Translations under genes and position numbers: made by a program | The notes under the pieces: generated by a model | The model's input: only the letters and a program-made list of their open reading frames with translations | What the model was told of the DNA's origin: nothing | The model's database searches: none | Part shown: positions 50,501 to 59,002 of the stretch, one piece after another | Numbering within the stretch: the first letter of the stretch is position 1 | Layout of the letters: every line of letters begins with the position of its first letter | Assembly: GCA_964023205.1 (NCBI GenBank) | Contig: OZ026842.1 | Location: 10,447,407-10,511,406 of the forward strand | Direction of reading: 5' to 3' | Origin: Lutraria lutraria | Taxonomy: Eukaryota; Mollusca; Bivalvia; Venerida; Mactridae | DNA length: 64,000 bases

Positions 50501-52776
50501 CCAAAGTTTTATAACCTACATTTGTGTAGGCCGAAGTCGTATAATACAATTTTATATAGCCCAGATTCAGATAGCCAAAGGTTGTATGAGTATAGCCTAA
50601 CATTGTAAAGACTTAAGTGGTATAACCCGAAGTTGCACAGCCCCAAAATGTATAGCCCAAAATGATATAGCTCAAAGTTGTACAGCTCAAAATTGTTAAG
50701 CCCAAAGTTATAGCGTAAACTTGTAAAGCCAAACGTTTTATAGCGCAAAAATGTATTGCTCAAAGTAGTTTAACCCAAAGTCGTATAGCCTAACGTTAAA
50801 GAGCCAAAAGTTGTATGTTATAGATACCTGATATGTCTGACATGTACATCTCCTGAAGGAACCCATTCTGACGGATTCCCTTCTATACCCACAAGACTTG
50901 ATACACCACTCGGGGAGGCACCCTGTGGTGTCTGTGCCCAGATTAGATTCCGGGAATGACGTACTGAAGAAAAAGAAAGAAAGAAAATGTTCCGTTCAAA
51001 CACCATCTTAATCTCGAGAATATCTAAATATTAACCTGCTATATAGCACAACGACTCAAGAGCAGCCAACTCTCAAGCAACAACCACCCTTCAACAACAG
51101 CATGTCTTCCCATTGCACAATTTAACTATCAAGTTAACCTCTCTGGAGCAACAACCTCTCAACAACAACATATTTGTGCTACTTCCAAAGGATGTTGCTT
51201 TAGAGAGGTTGCACTGTACCTATACATAATAATTATCACGGAGTATGTTACATATATAAACATTTTCAAACTAAGTTTGTCTGATTAATATGCAGGATTA
51301 AGGGACTTCAAACATTTCAGTGAAACCAGTAATTAAAGTTGTTGGGTTAATTCATAAGTCACTACCACCACCAGCATATAGTGTTTGTCATGTTCTGATA
51401 TTCTTCATACATGTATATACTAGTAACTTGAACAGGGAGTACATGTGGTGTGAAGAACATCTTGGTTTTGCAAAAAGATCCGTTTATTTTATTACGACGG
51501 GATATTTATGTGTACAATGTACGTCACAAAAACACTAGACTGTCACAAGTAGTCGTACCAACATGGTGCTATACATGTAGTTACATAAGTGGTAAACGCA
51601 TTTCAATCACAGAAAAGTGTCGCCTACACCATGTCCGGATTATCACAACAAGTCGGGCTACAATTACAAGTTTTAAAACTGTGGGAATCCAACGATGGAA
51701 ACAACCTGTTTCTCTTTGCTTGATGCCCATTTTATCAATCGCGAACGAATAACACGTTTGAAAGTCTGCAATTGTGTTGAAAAAGTAGTGACCGGAAACC
51801 GCATAACCAAAATTTGTAACAATACACGTATGTACGAGGCATATTTCTCAGTTATGGAAATGTCCGAGTAGTAACGATTGGATAAAGGGGGAAAGGAAAT
51901 CGATCAAATGAAAATGTCCTTCGCAATTGATCTGTAACATTTGTACATATACAATGAAGTTAAGACAGTAATTTTACTTGTCGACGTGGCAATGAAATAG
52001 TATATACAGTGCTGGTATGTGCACGCATTGATAAATACAATAGCATTAAGCATTCACTTGTTCTATAAAACATGAAAAACAACAGAATGTTACAGACAAT
52101 CATACAAATCTTATTTTCCTCCACGTCAATAAAATGTAACAGTTATCTGTAATGGATTGGACGTTGAGCGTTTCTAAAGGTACTAAGGTAAACATTGCTG
52201 TTTTTTATTTATTTTATTAATGTTACACTCATAACCAAACAATGAACGCGTCATTTATGAACTGTGCATGACCAACAACAAAATTAGGTAACAATGTTGC
52301 TGTTTTCTAAAATAGACATCACTGATCAGTTCTAATTAATGGACTAAAACATGAAGTATGTGGCGACACAGTGCCTGGAACTCGTACTGTACCCTCGCAA
52401 TGTTGGATAATTTATACGGACGTGTTCATATTTTACAGTTTCACATTATAGCATTTTTTTTCACCCATAAGAGACAAGATTCCAATGATTTAAAGCACCC
52501 TCTCTAATTCCATCGTATCACTTAAACAATTTGATGTTCCAGTATAAAATGCATGCATATAAAGATGATTTGGTACCATTGCAATACCACATGACCTGGT
52601 TTATAATAGTTACTTATTAAGGAAATTGTCAATAAAATGTTGGATGCAGAATTTTAAACTATTAATGAATTAATAAGAAAATGATAGATAAATAACATAC
52701 TCGCCAAGCTCCTAGAACACAGAACTAATACAATAGTACAGAAAGAGTAATAAATTAAATTCCAAAATTTCTTCAT
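35523..52776 (-). CDS. LRP-like receptor with three YWTD-propeller/EGF modules, 22 exons
   Basis: Minus-strand coding exons: 52776-52701, 50963-50828, 49732-49639, 49296-49070, 48094-47842, 47510-47366, 46480-46364, 45951-45679, 45201-45051, 44563-44426, 43724-43601, 43180-43024, 42742-42620, 42026-41790, 41337-41166, 40623-40493, 39885-39729, 38006-37897, 37446-37333, 36907-36872, 36405-36312, 35715-35523. Phases agree throughout; 3258 nt, 1085 aa. Signal peptide 1-25 (FCTIVLVLCS core). Propeller I 26-310, EGF 311-349, propeller II 350-630, EGF 631-671, propeller III 672-940, EGF 941-978, linker, transmembrane about 995-1017, cytoplasmic tail about 66 residues. YWTD-type blades are seen throughout (NIYWTD, NIFWTD, RIYWTDWGKEPKIESAAMDG). 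No LDLR class A repeats are seen. The tail has FDSGIENPSF, an NPxF variant of the NPxY endocytic motif. LDLR superfamily is certain; orthology to LRP4/5/6 or others is not established. Confidence 0.92.
36312..36405 (-). other. Receptor transmembrane exon
   Basis: Encodes DGGPALTIGLSILGIVAVL followed by further aliphatic residues and ending in YIYNKK. The basic residues fit a cytosolic stop-transfer signal, making the receptor type I. Confidence 0.88.
36872..36907 (-). other. Receptor 36-nt linker exon
   Basis: A 36-nt symmetric exon (phase 1 at both ends) encoding a polar linker GKPSAQHIQSER between EGF3 and the membrane. Its size and symmetry suit alternative inclusion. Confidence 0.65.
37333..37446 (-). 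other. Receptor EGF-like module 3
   Basis: Contains CLKNPCRELCLPI then YTCACADNSITTC, six cysteines in EGF spacing and the NPC..LCLP signature that follows YWTD propellers in LRP-type proteins. Confidence 0.85.
37545..37815 (+). repeat. tRNA-derived SINE, family S1
   Basis: Well-preserved head: agtgcttcagtggttagtgc (box A) and cgggttcaattcctgg (box B), then the S1 body (gtatacccttctataaaa, tcgattttcttccatttg). It sits in the receptor intron between the exons at 37446 and 37897, antisense to the gene. Confidence 0.7.
38083..39175. mobile_element. 1.1 kb foldback palindrome in a receptor intron
   Basis: Two imperfect arms of about 520 bp (38083-38606 and 38645-39175) are reverse complements around a 38-base loop (38607-38644). 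Paired landmarks are acatgctgttatatcccggc with gccgggatataacagcatgt, ataagggagataatttgaac with its complement near 38920, and cggtcctcagacacatcttt with its complement near 39080. No coding capacity. Target duplications are not clear. Likely a foldback/long-TIR MITE. Confidence 0.85.
40493..40623 (-). other. Receptor exon 16: canonical YWTD blade
   Basis: GRIYWTDWGKEPKIESAAMD is the textbook LRP propeller blade. It was the anchor for identifying the gene. Confidence 0.92.
42620..42742 (-). other. Receptor EGF-like module 2
   Basis: CSPYYDHCDHLCIP then CSCGVGYSLDEDLRTC: six cysteines with the CxCGxGY core of an EGF-like domain following propeller II. Confidence 0.88.
43260..43520. repeat. Imperfect ~60-bp tandem repeat
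   Basis: About four copies of aacaataattccaagtttta with ttgtagctttt and cttagtacttac. In the intron upstream of receptor exon 12 (43180-43024). Confidence 0.65.
43975..44320. repeat. 41-bp minisatellite in a receptor intron
   Basis: About eight copies of a unit with attgccgactactacacttc and cccattaaaacaac; landmark (c)ccatta occurs at 44021, 44062, 44103 and 44144, giving a 41-bp period. It lies about 105 bp downstream of the donor at 44425. Confidence 0.8.
44596..44778. mobile_element. MITE family B copy
   Basis: Starts cagtcaaacatgtgttagc and contains aataaaggccacattatg. It lies just outside the acceptor of receptor exon 10. Confidence 0.5.
45415..45595 (+). repeat. SINE family S4 fragment
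   Basis: Contains aactggttcttctcagaaac and gttgaaaaggggcgtaaaac, matched in reverse at 57828-57965. Confidence 0.55.
46364..46480 (-). other. Receptor EGF-like module 1
   Basis: CDAKGCQQICVNDPLTG then CRCGDGYALNGTDQLTC: six cysteines, EGF-like, closing propeller I. Confidence 0.9.
46481..47050 (-). repeat. 41-bp minisatellite starting at the EGF1 splice acceptor
   Basis: About thirteen copies of attacagttagcgtcacggc plus gtcacactacataaacaatac. On the minus strand each unit gives TGTATTGTTTATGTAG, an acceptor-like string; the true acceptor is the related TGTATTGTTTGTTACAG directly before the exon at 46480. Units hold several CpGs in an AT-rich setting. Copies differ by only one or two bases. 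Confidence 0.9.
48183..48358. mobile_element. MITE family A copy
   Basis: Starts agtacaacctctccaaatc and ends ggagaggttgtactg; gttgttgctctagagagg lies inside. In the receptor intron between the exons at 48094 and 49070. Confidence 0.65.
48845..49020. mobile_element. MITE family A copy, diverged
   Basis: Contains gaaacctctccacagcggcc and ttggagaagttgcgctgtac. Fifty bases from the donor of receptor exon 4. Confidence 0.55.
49320..49603. mobile_element. MITE family B, double copy
   Basis: Two tandem or nested family B bodies: gacctttattgtcaggttgc and ttctgaataatcagtgtc, then gtcctttatgcggatgcc and gttctaaataatcaatga, ending aggtttgtctg. Confidence 0.55.
50510..50827. repeat. Degenerate ~16-bp repeats abutting receptor exon 2 donor
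   Basis: About eighteen diverged copies of a unit like gcccaaagttgtatag. The array runs up to the donor at 50827, whose intronic side (GTATCTATAACATACAAC on the minus strand) already resembles the unit. An 84-aa ORF through it is a repeat artefact. Confidence 0.65.
51045..51220. mobile_element. MITE family A copy, diverged left end
   Basis: Contains gcaacaaccacccttcaac and ggagcaacaacctctcaac and ends agagaggttgcactgta. In receptor intron 1. Confidence 0.55.
51221..52700. other. Receptor intron 1, remainder
   Basis: No coding segment recognised on either strand; short ORFs at 51320-51752 lack domains and splice context. Confidence 0.5.
52701..52776 (-). other. Receptor first coding exon (signal peptide)
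   Basis: ATG in context CACCATG, encoding MKKFWNLIYYSFCTIVLVLC then SRSLA and one extra base before GTATGT. A short basic n-region, hydrophobic core and small-residue cleavage site fit a signal peptide. The exon joins exon 2 in frame. Confidence 0.8.
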
Positions 52777-53234
52777 GGTGGAAGCTACGAGGTAATCACA
52801 GACTACGTTTTAATTCAGCTAATAATTCCTCTAGCATTATCAACAATAAACAATGGTAAACTAATTTGGTAAGAAACACTTGACTGGCTTAATAATGGCG
52901 CAAATTTGTTTCAATTGAAGACACGCGATTGGTGCTAAAGTAACGTAAATCCGTGCTGTTCAAGTGGTATCTTTATACAACCAACTAGAGTTAAGCAGCC
53001 TAATTAGGAGCAAAAACACTGTGAATCAGTCTACTTTTACCCCCCGAGCATAGTACAAATGTTAGTATTTACCATATTTGTTTTATTATGTAACCTACAT
53101 CATCTTAGAGACATATTTGAGCACCAGCTAGAACAATCCAGGGACCACCATAGAAATAAGACATTGTGTTGTCCCTGGTATCAATTGGTGTTTATTACAT
53201 GACTTTTACATAATTTTGTATACTAGTATGATAT

Positions 53235-53770
53235 GAAAAGACCAGATCAATTACGTAACCATTATAGTGAATTACGTTATCATTATTGTGAATACCGTTA
53301 TCATTATTGTGAATATCGTTATCATTATTGAGAATAACGTTACCATAAAGTGAATTACGTTACCGTTACAGTGCATTACGTTATCATTATAGTAAATTAC
53401 GTTATCATTATAGTGAATTACGTTATCATTATTCTGAGTATCGTTATCATTATTCTGAATATCGTTATCACTATTGAGAATAACGTTACCATAAAGTGAA
53501 TTACGTTACAATTATTTTGAATTACTTTACCATTATAGTGAATTCAGGTACTATAATAGTGAATTACGTTATCATTATTGTAAATTACGTTGTCATTATA
53601 GTGAATTACGTTACAATTATAGTGAATTACGTTACCGTTACAGTGAATTACGTTACCATTGCATTGACTTACGTTACCATAATAGTGAAATACGTTAACA
53701 TACAGTTAATAACCTAACCACACTGCGAGTTACGTCATTATTACAGTAAACTACGTAACCACATTGTGAT
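53235..53770. repeat. ~21-bp tandem repeat
   Basis: About 25 diverged copies of gtgaattacgttatcattat. The ORF at 53496-53717 (reiterated NYVTIIV) is produced by the repeat. Upstream of the receptor gene start. Confidence 0.8.
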
Positions 53771-54324
53771 ACCTTTGACCAGTTTTAAATCTTTAATAAT
53801 AGATATTAATAAAAAAAAACTCACGGTTTCACTATTTATCATTTAGTGCAAAAACATTAACGTGAAGGCAAAATCTACTGAATTGATAGAGCATTGAGTA
53901 AAACAGGATTAAAACTTGACCCTTTGTTGTAATATGATTGTAATGTGATCATAGTTTGACGCTATTTTTCCTTAATATTTAAAGGCAACAAATTGTACAG
54001 TCTGTACATGCTACATAAATTCCAACATTTAATCGTTATACTTACATTGTTGTGACTAGCAACTTGCTTTAAGTATTCTCATTAAATCATAATCAGGAAG
54101 TTGATGTAGAGTATTTCCTTTCTGTAAGATTTGTCAAGAGGATGCCTCTATGAACAGACTTGTACAATCAAGTACCAACCGATTAATTAATTTCTAAATC
54201 TCGCGCGCTTTGACTGAATAATACGCAGGGGCGGATTATACTCTGAGTTAGTATAATGGGTTTAAGAACAAAACCGACGAACGAAGTTATGCGCATTAGA
54301 AATGTTTATTTATTTATTTCATCA

Positions 54325-54592
54325 GATTTAACGCCTTTTTCAACATTATTTCAGTCACACTGTGGCGGGCAGTTATCCTAACCAGCTTCCCTGGACTTCA
54401 TTTCGGCCTTAACCAGAATTAACCACATTGTACTCGCAAGCTGCCCCACATAATTCAGAGGTGGAGGACAATTTAACATAGGATGTAATACGTCTAGGAC
54501 AGTGTGAGCCTCGCCCAGGGTACGAACTCACTACCTCTTGATTAGCAGACCAACGTTCCTACCACTGAGCTAACCGGGCGAGCTGCATCAGA
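54325..54592 (-). repeat. tRNA-derived SINE, family S3, reverse
   Basis: Read on the minus strand the head is gcccggttagctcagtggta (box A) with box B gagttcgtaccctgg and an anticodon region around ctgctaatc. The tail at the other end contains the complement of cctttttcaacattattt. Shared with 63275-63470. Confidence 0.7.
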
Positions 54593-54924
54593 TATGAATC
54601 ATCTACATCCAGTCGTATACAATACATTTGTATATAAAATTATGAATTGGTATATTTTAACTGGTGATTAAGAGGTGATCAGAATTAACAGGAAAGCATG
54701 AATGAAGTTACGCAAATATCCACATTTTCTTAGACTTGGCGTAACAAATAAACCCATATTTATGTATATTTTCCATTGTCCAGAAATACTATGAAAAAGG
54801 AATGCAAAGTTTGAGCTTTTTTGGTTGGGATTATTCAGAGGATGTTTTGATATATAGACTATCGAAATGATGAGAACTTCAATAGAAATGAGTAACATAA
54901 ACTCCAGAAAGCATTATAGATGTG

Positions 54925-55202
54925 CAGTCACACCTGTCAACGAAGGTCATCCTTGGAAAAGACGAGTTAAGACCTTTAGAGACAGGTGGCCTTAATGCGG
55001 AAGTCATTTTGTTCTAAATAATCAATGACAATTTTTCATTAGAATGGCCTTTATTTACATGGTGGCCTTAATTCGGATGCATGCGGCCGCTAGATTAGAT
55101 ATTATTTAGAACACAATAACCTCAGAATAAAGGTCACCTGTCAATAAAGGCCACATTTTGTCTTACCCAAGGGTGGTCTTTGTTCACAGGTAGGTTGACT
55201 GT
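54925..55202. mobile_element. MITE family B, two copies head-to-head
   Basis: The left part starts cagtcacacctgtcaac and contains gttctaaataatcaatgac. The right part carries the opposite orientation (tcagaataaaggtcacctg) and ends aggtaggttgactgta. A NotI-like gcggccgc lies at the junction (55083-55090). Confidence 0.6.
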
Positions 55203-55909
55203 ATGTATGATGATTTTCGTTTCATACGAATGATTATTGACCATTTGTATTGTACTTAGACGTTTATATGACTTATCAATCCGGTAAAATGTGGTGACTG
55301 GTTTTATAAGAAAATTATCATGAAACAAGTCTGGCAAATACCGTGTCATTTGTGTCCATGAATATCATTATTTCTTGTATGAGTTAATTACAATGAAAAT
55401 ATTATAATTTGTACGATGAAAGTGGACAGGTTACTTTGGTATTAATTTTGTGATATCTAGGCTATATTGCTCCATGTGTTTATTTTGTATAATTTGCATT
55501 AAAGTCCATCTCAACCACTTTCTACCTATTATTAGTAATAAAATTATTAACAAGTATTTTGAATTTTGCTTTGTCTGCCGTTCAATGTACTTTTACTACC
55601 ACTGCAAAATATCTTAAATGATATATACACAGGTAAAAGTTAAACATGAAACACCTTCTGATGAAAGGGTATTCATCACAACTAGGAGGTAGATCGGTTC
55701 TGGTTAAGTCCTGTAGTATATTTGTACACGAGATATGCATGGTCAGTCATCCGTCTTTTTGAACATATACCTCCACTCGACCAATGTTTGGAATACGTAA
55801 ATTGTTAACGCACTTAACAAATGTTGTTGTCCCAGTCATCTTGTATCATCTTTTAAGTTTTCAATGTTATTTGAGTGAGGATCAAACAGCAGAACGTCGC
55901 TAAGCCGGC

Positions 55910-55968
55910 ACACAAAATCGGGCACTCAAAACCGGGTACTCAAAACCGGGTACTCAAAGTGGACACTA
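55910..55968. repeat. Short 17-bp tandem repeat
   Basis: Three copies of a unit like accgggtactcaaa about 65 bases before the small membrane protein gene start. Confidence 0.55.
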
Positions 55969-56032
55969 ACTCTGGCGGACTATAATCTTATCAACGTATC
56001 TTAACTTTACACGGATAAGGAAGTAAACAAAC

Positions 56033-57196
56033 ATGGCGAGAGGCAATTATGACATTGGAGGAAGTTCTCAAGTCGTAAGTAAATGTTTCATTTCTTAATT
56101 TAACAGTTACATTAACAGTCTTTATAATACTTAAGTACGCAATCAATTCCTAGATTCTGTGTGAACTTATTCTGTTATCACTTATTGCCTGATTTATGTC
56201 AAATAAATTGAAAATGTAAATCAAAGTACTGAAAGTACTCATGGAAACTGAACTTACATAGACTTGCATTTAGCAGCATGGAACGGGAACTAGTTAAACA
56301 ATTGCATGGCGGACGTAGAAAAATGTAGTACTAAGGTTCGCATGAAAATGCATGCGCGTCTCGAGCGAGTGACGGTTGGGTTTTAATGTCTATAATATAC
56401 AAAAGTAAATATCTATGAAACAAGTTTACATAAAAATAATATAAAGAGAGTGTGTGTTTGACTTCAGAAAGGTAATTCTATACATACAACTTCAAGGAAT
56501 AATGATATTATACTGTATATATATATAGTTACTGTATAATTATAGTCTATAATTACTTATTTTTTTAAAAAGCTATTATTATCTAGGCAATATATGCGAA
56601 GCGTAAATGTTTGACCAGCAGTTTATCGTTTTATGTACGAGGAATATAAATCTGTATAAACCCTCCAGTGGTATTGATTACCCGAGGTCGAGAGGTTCGG
56701 GTGTCCGCCTTCGGAGCAGAGATCGAAGTGGAGAGCAACGCAAAATCTTTAAGATAATGTACGAAAAATGAAATTTTGAGGTTCTTGTAGAGCACACCCT
56801 TTGGGTGTGGCAAATGTGTGTTGTTGTTGAGATATTGTTACTCTATGGAGGTTACATTAAGCGTGAAGTGGGATGCTGTCGTTGATGGGAGGTTGTTGTT
56901 TAAGAGAGGACAGCTTTGGAGAGGTTGTACTGTACAGTAGGAAAAAAGTTCTGGACACTAACAAAATACATCTATATTTTCAGAGAGAGGTTCACGATAA
57001 CCCAGCATATATCGTTGAAGCTGAACATCCACCAACACAGAACATAAGTGCCAGAGAAACAGCTAAACAAGAACTTGCTGCATTTGGAGATATCCCTCAT
57101 AGCGGAAGAGAAGATTATCTTAAGTTTGCTTTTATCGTCGCGCTGTTGGTGGCAAGTTTTATAGTGGCTGTTGTAATTACAGGAACAAGCGTTTAA
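56033..57196 (+). CDS. Small membrane protein (84 aa) with NPAY motif, two exons
   Basis: Exon 1 is 56033-56074 (MARGNYDIGGSSQV, donor GTC|GTAAGT) and exon 2 is 56984-57196 (acceptor atattttcag, stop TAA 57194-57196), phase 0. The start has a Kozak-like context (aacATGG). A polar, acidic N-terminal segment contains HDNPAYIVEAEHPP (NPAY at residues 20-23); a hydrophobic segment of about 23 residues (KFAFIVALLVASFIVAVV) ends three to six residues before the C-terminus. This suggests a tail-anchored or type II protein with a cytosolic NPxY motif, a site that PTB-domain or clathrin adaptors bind in other proteins; that role is inference. No homologue recognised. Composition and splice signals support a real gene; without transcripts the model is moderate. 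Confidence 0.65.
56790..56933. mobile_element. MITE family A copy inside the small-gene intron
   Basis: Left-truncated; contains acaccctttgggtgtggc and gttgttgttgagatattg and ends tttggagaggttgtactg. It ends 50 bases before exon 2, so it lies just upstream of the acceptor. Confidence 0.6.
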
Positions 57197-57199
57197 ATA

Positions 57200-58980
57200 G
57201 AAGCCCACGTGACTTAACTTTCATCTAATTATCAAACTAAACATTATTGTCACATTTTTTTCTGATTTTTGTTTTGTATTACATGACTGTATAAACACAT
57301 TTGTAAAAATCATGTTTTAGTATGTTATTAATAATCCATTTACCTAAAGGCCGGAAAACTGAACGGTAAAACTTGTCATAACACCCGTCTGTTCACAAGA
57401 ATTCTAGTATTAAATAAAACCCCGTATGCTTCTGGTATTACTTAATGTCCTTTCAAAATAAAGAAATAAAAGATGGAGATTTTCTAACGTGTAATTATTA
57501 ATAATTAGATACCAAAATGTACCGTTCATCATAATGATAACATTGATGTCTTCTATGAAGACAATAATGATGGAATTTCGTGCATGGACTGTCACCATAG
57601 CCACCTTCTACTATATGGATGTGTTTCCATGGTTAACAAGAAATATCACCGGTGCAAATACTAGTACAGGTCTAATTTTCCAACCAATATTCATGCCAAA
57701 AAAAAAAGGTAAAAATGAGACCAGACAGCAAGACAGTGATGTCTATACATGGGAGGGAAATTTGACAGCAGAGTTCCCCTATATAATTCCGCCCCCCCCA
57801 CTCCTTTGGGTGAAAACATGTTTGTTTGGCTGAGTTTTACGCCCCTTTTCAACAGTCAGAGTCATATGAGGCGGACAGTTCATCTAACCATCGTTCCTGG
57901 GAAGAACCAGTACTAGACTCCTATCCTCCGTAACCGACGGCTTACTTTCTCATAAAACTTTGAAGTACATGTATTAGAAACTTGATATACAAGAAAGACA
58001 ATCCAGTATTGTATCCCATTATCTTAAAGAAGTAGCCTCCCTTTAATTATTTAGTTTTTGTCCTGTTTATGATAAACTAGAGGATATTATGTAAATAAGA
58101 TTTGGAACGCGAAAAGAATTCGAAGCATGGCGGAATGATGTAGGCTTGGTAATATTCCGTAATGATATAAACAGCTCTGTTATCTTGATCATAGGCAATC
58201 AACAACGTATAAATTATTGTAACGGGCTGATGATAGGGCTTCTGTCAGATTCCGTTATCACCGTGGTTACGTATGGTTGATTGACCAATCTGAAGTTATC
58301 CATCCAAGTTCGAATTCTATTTGATTAGGCGTAAAAATTGTCTGTTTCTGATTATCTGGCATAACCTTTATTTTCCCCGCGATCCTAGACTTTTGATTTG
58401 GCGATAGGAACGGTACTTTCACTTTATCACCCTTTTTTTCTTCCCGCTCAATTTCAAGAGCCAAAAACTATAAATAAATGAAAAGCCCCCAAACCATCTC
58501 CCCTATTTTTAGTGACCGTGTAGCCAGAAACAAATTATTTTCGGCCTAACAATCAACAACAAAACTAATTAGAATTCCAGGGAAAAGAATCCGGGCTATC
58601 TGGTGGTTTATGGTATAGAAATTTGGCCATGTACATTATCTGTATCATCAGTAATCAGTCCGGAACTACAGTCACGTGTCGTCCTTGATAACTAACACGT
58701 TTCTGTTTCCGAAGCAAAAATTTTATCCTGACAGGTCACTGAACTGGAATTTCTAAATTGAAAAGTCAGTTTTTCAGGCGACATACGTTGCCAGTGACAA
58801 TACTGCAATGTGACTATGTTCGGATCAATTATTTAGACTTAAATGTTGTTTTCAGTTTAGTTATTGCAATGTTGCAATAAGTTGTTACACCTGTCAGCTG
58901 TACACACTAACATGTATATTAGTTTTAAAATATTATAATTAAGATAACAAGTACATGTACATGTTTTTAGAAGTTATTTA
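57200..58980. other. Gene-free stretch between the small gene and the minisatellite
   Basis: Only short ORFs without domains. Contains SINE S4 (57828-57965). AATAAA signals near 57414 and 57460 could serve the small membrane protein gene. Confidence 0.45.
57828..57965 (-). repeat. SINE family S4 fragment, reverse
   Basis: Contains gttttacgccccttttcaac and ctgggaagaaccagtact, reverse complement of the copy at 45415-45595. Confidence 0.55.
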
Positions 58981-59002
58981 GCGCCCTCCAACTACAGGAC
59001 TG

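Noticed and set aside
50509..50763. 84-codon minus-strand ORF rich in FGLYNF
   Set aside because: It arises from degenerate ~16-bp intronic repeats and overlaps no receptor exon.
53496..53717. 73-codon ORF of NYVTIIV repeats
   Set aside because: It arises from a 21-bp tandem repeat, a multiple of three; no start context or splice support.
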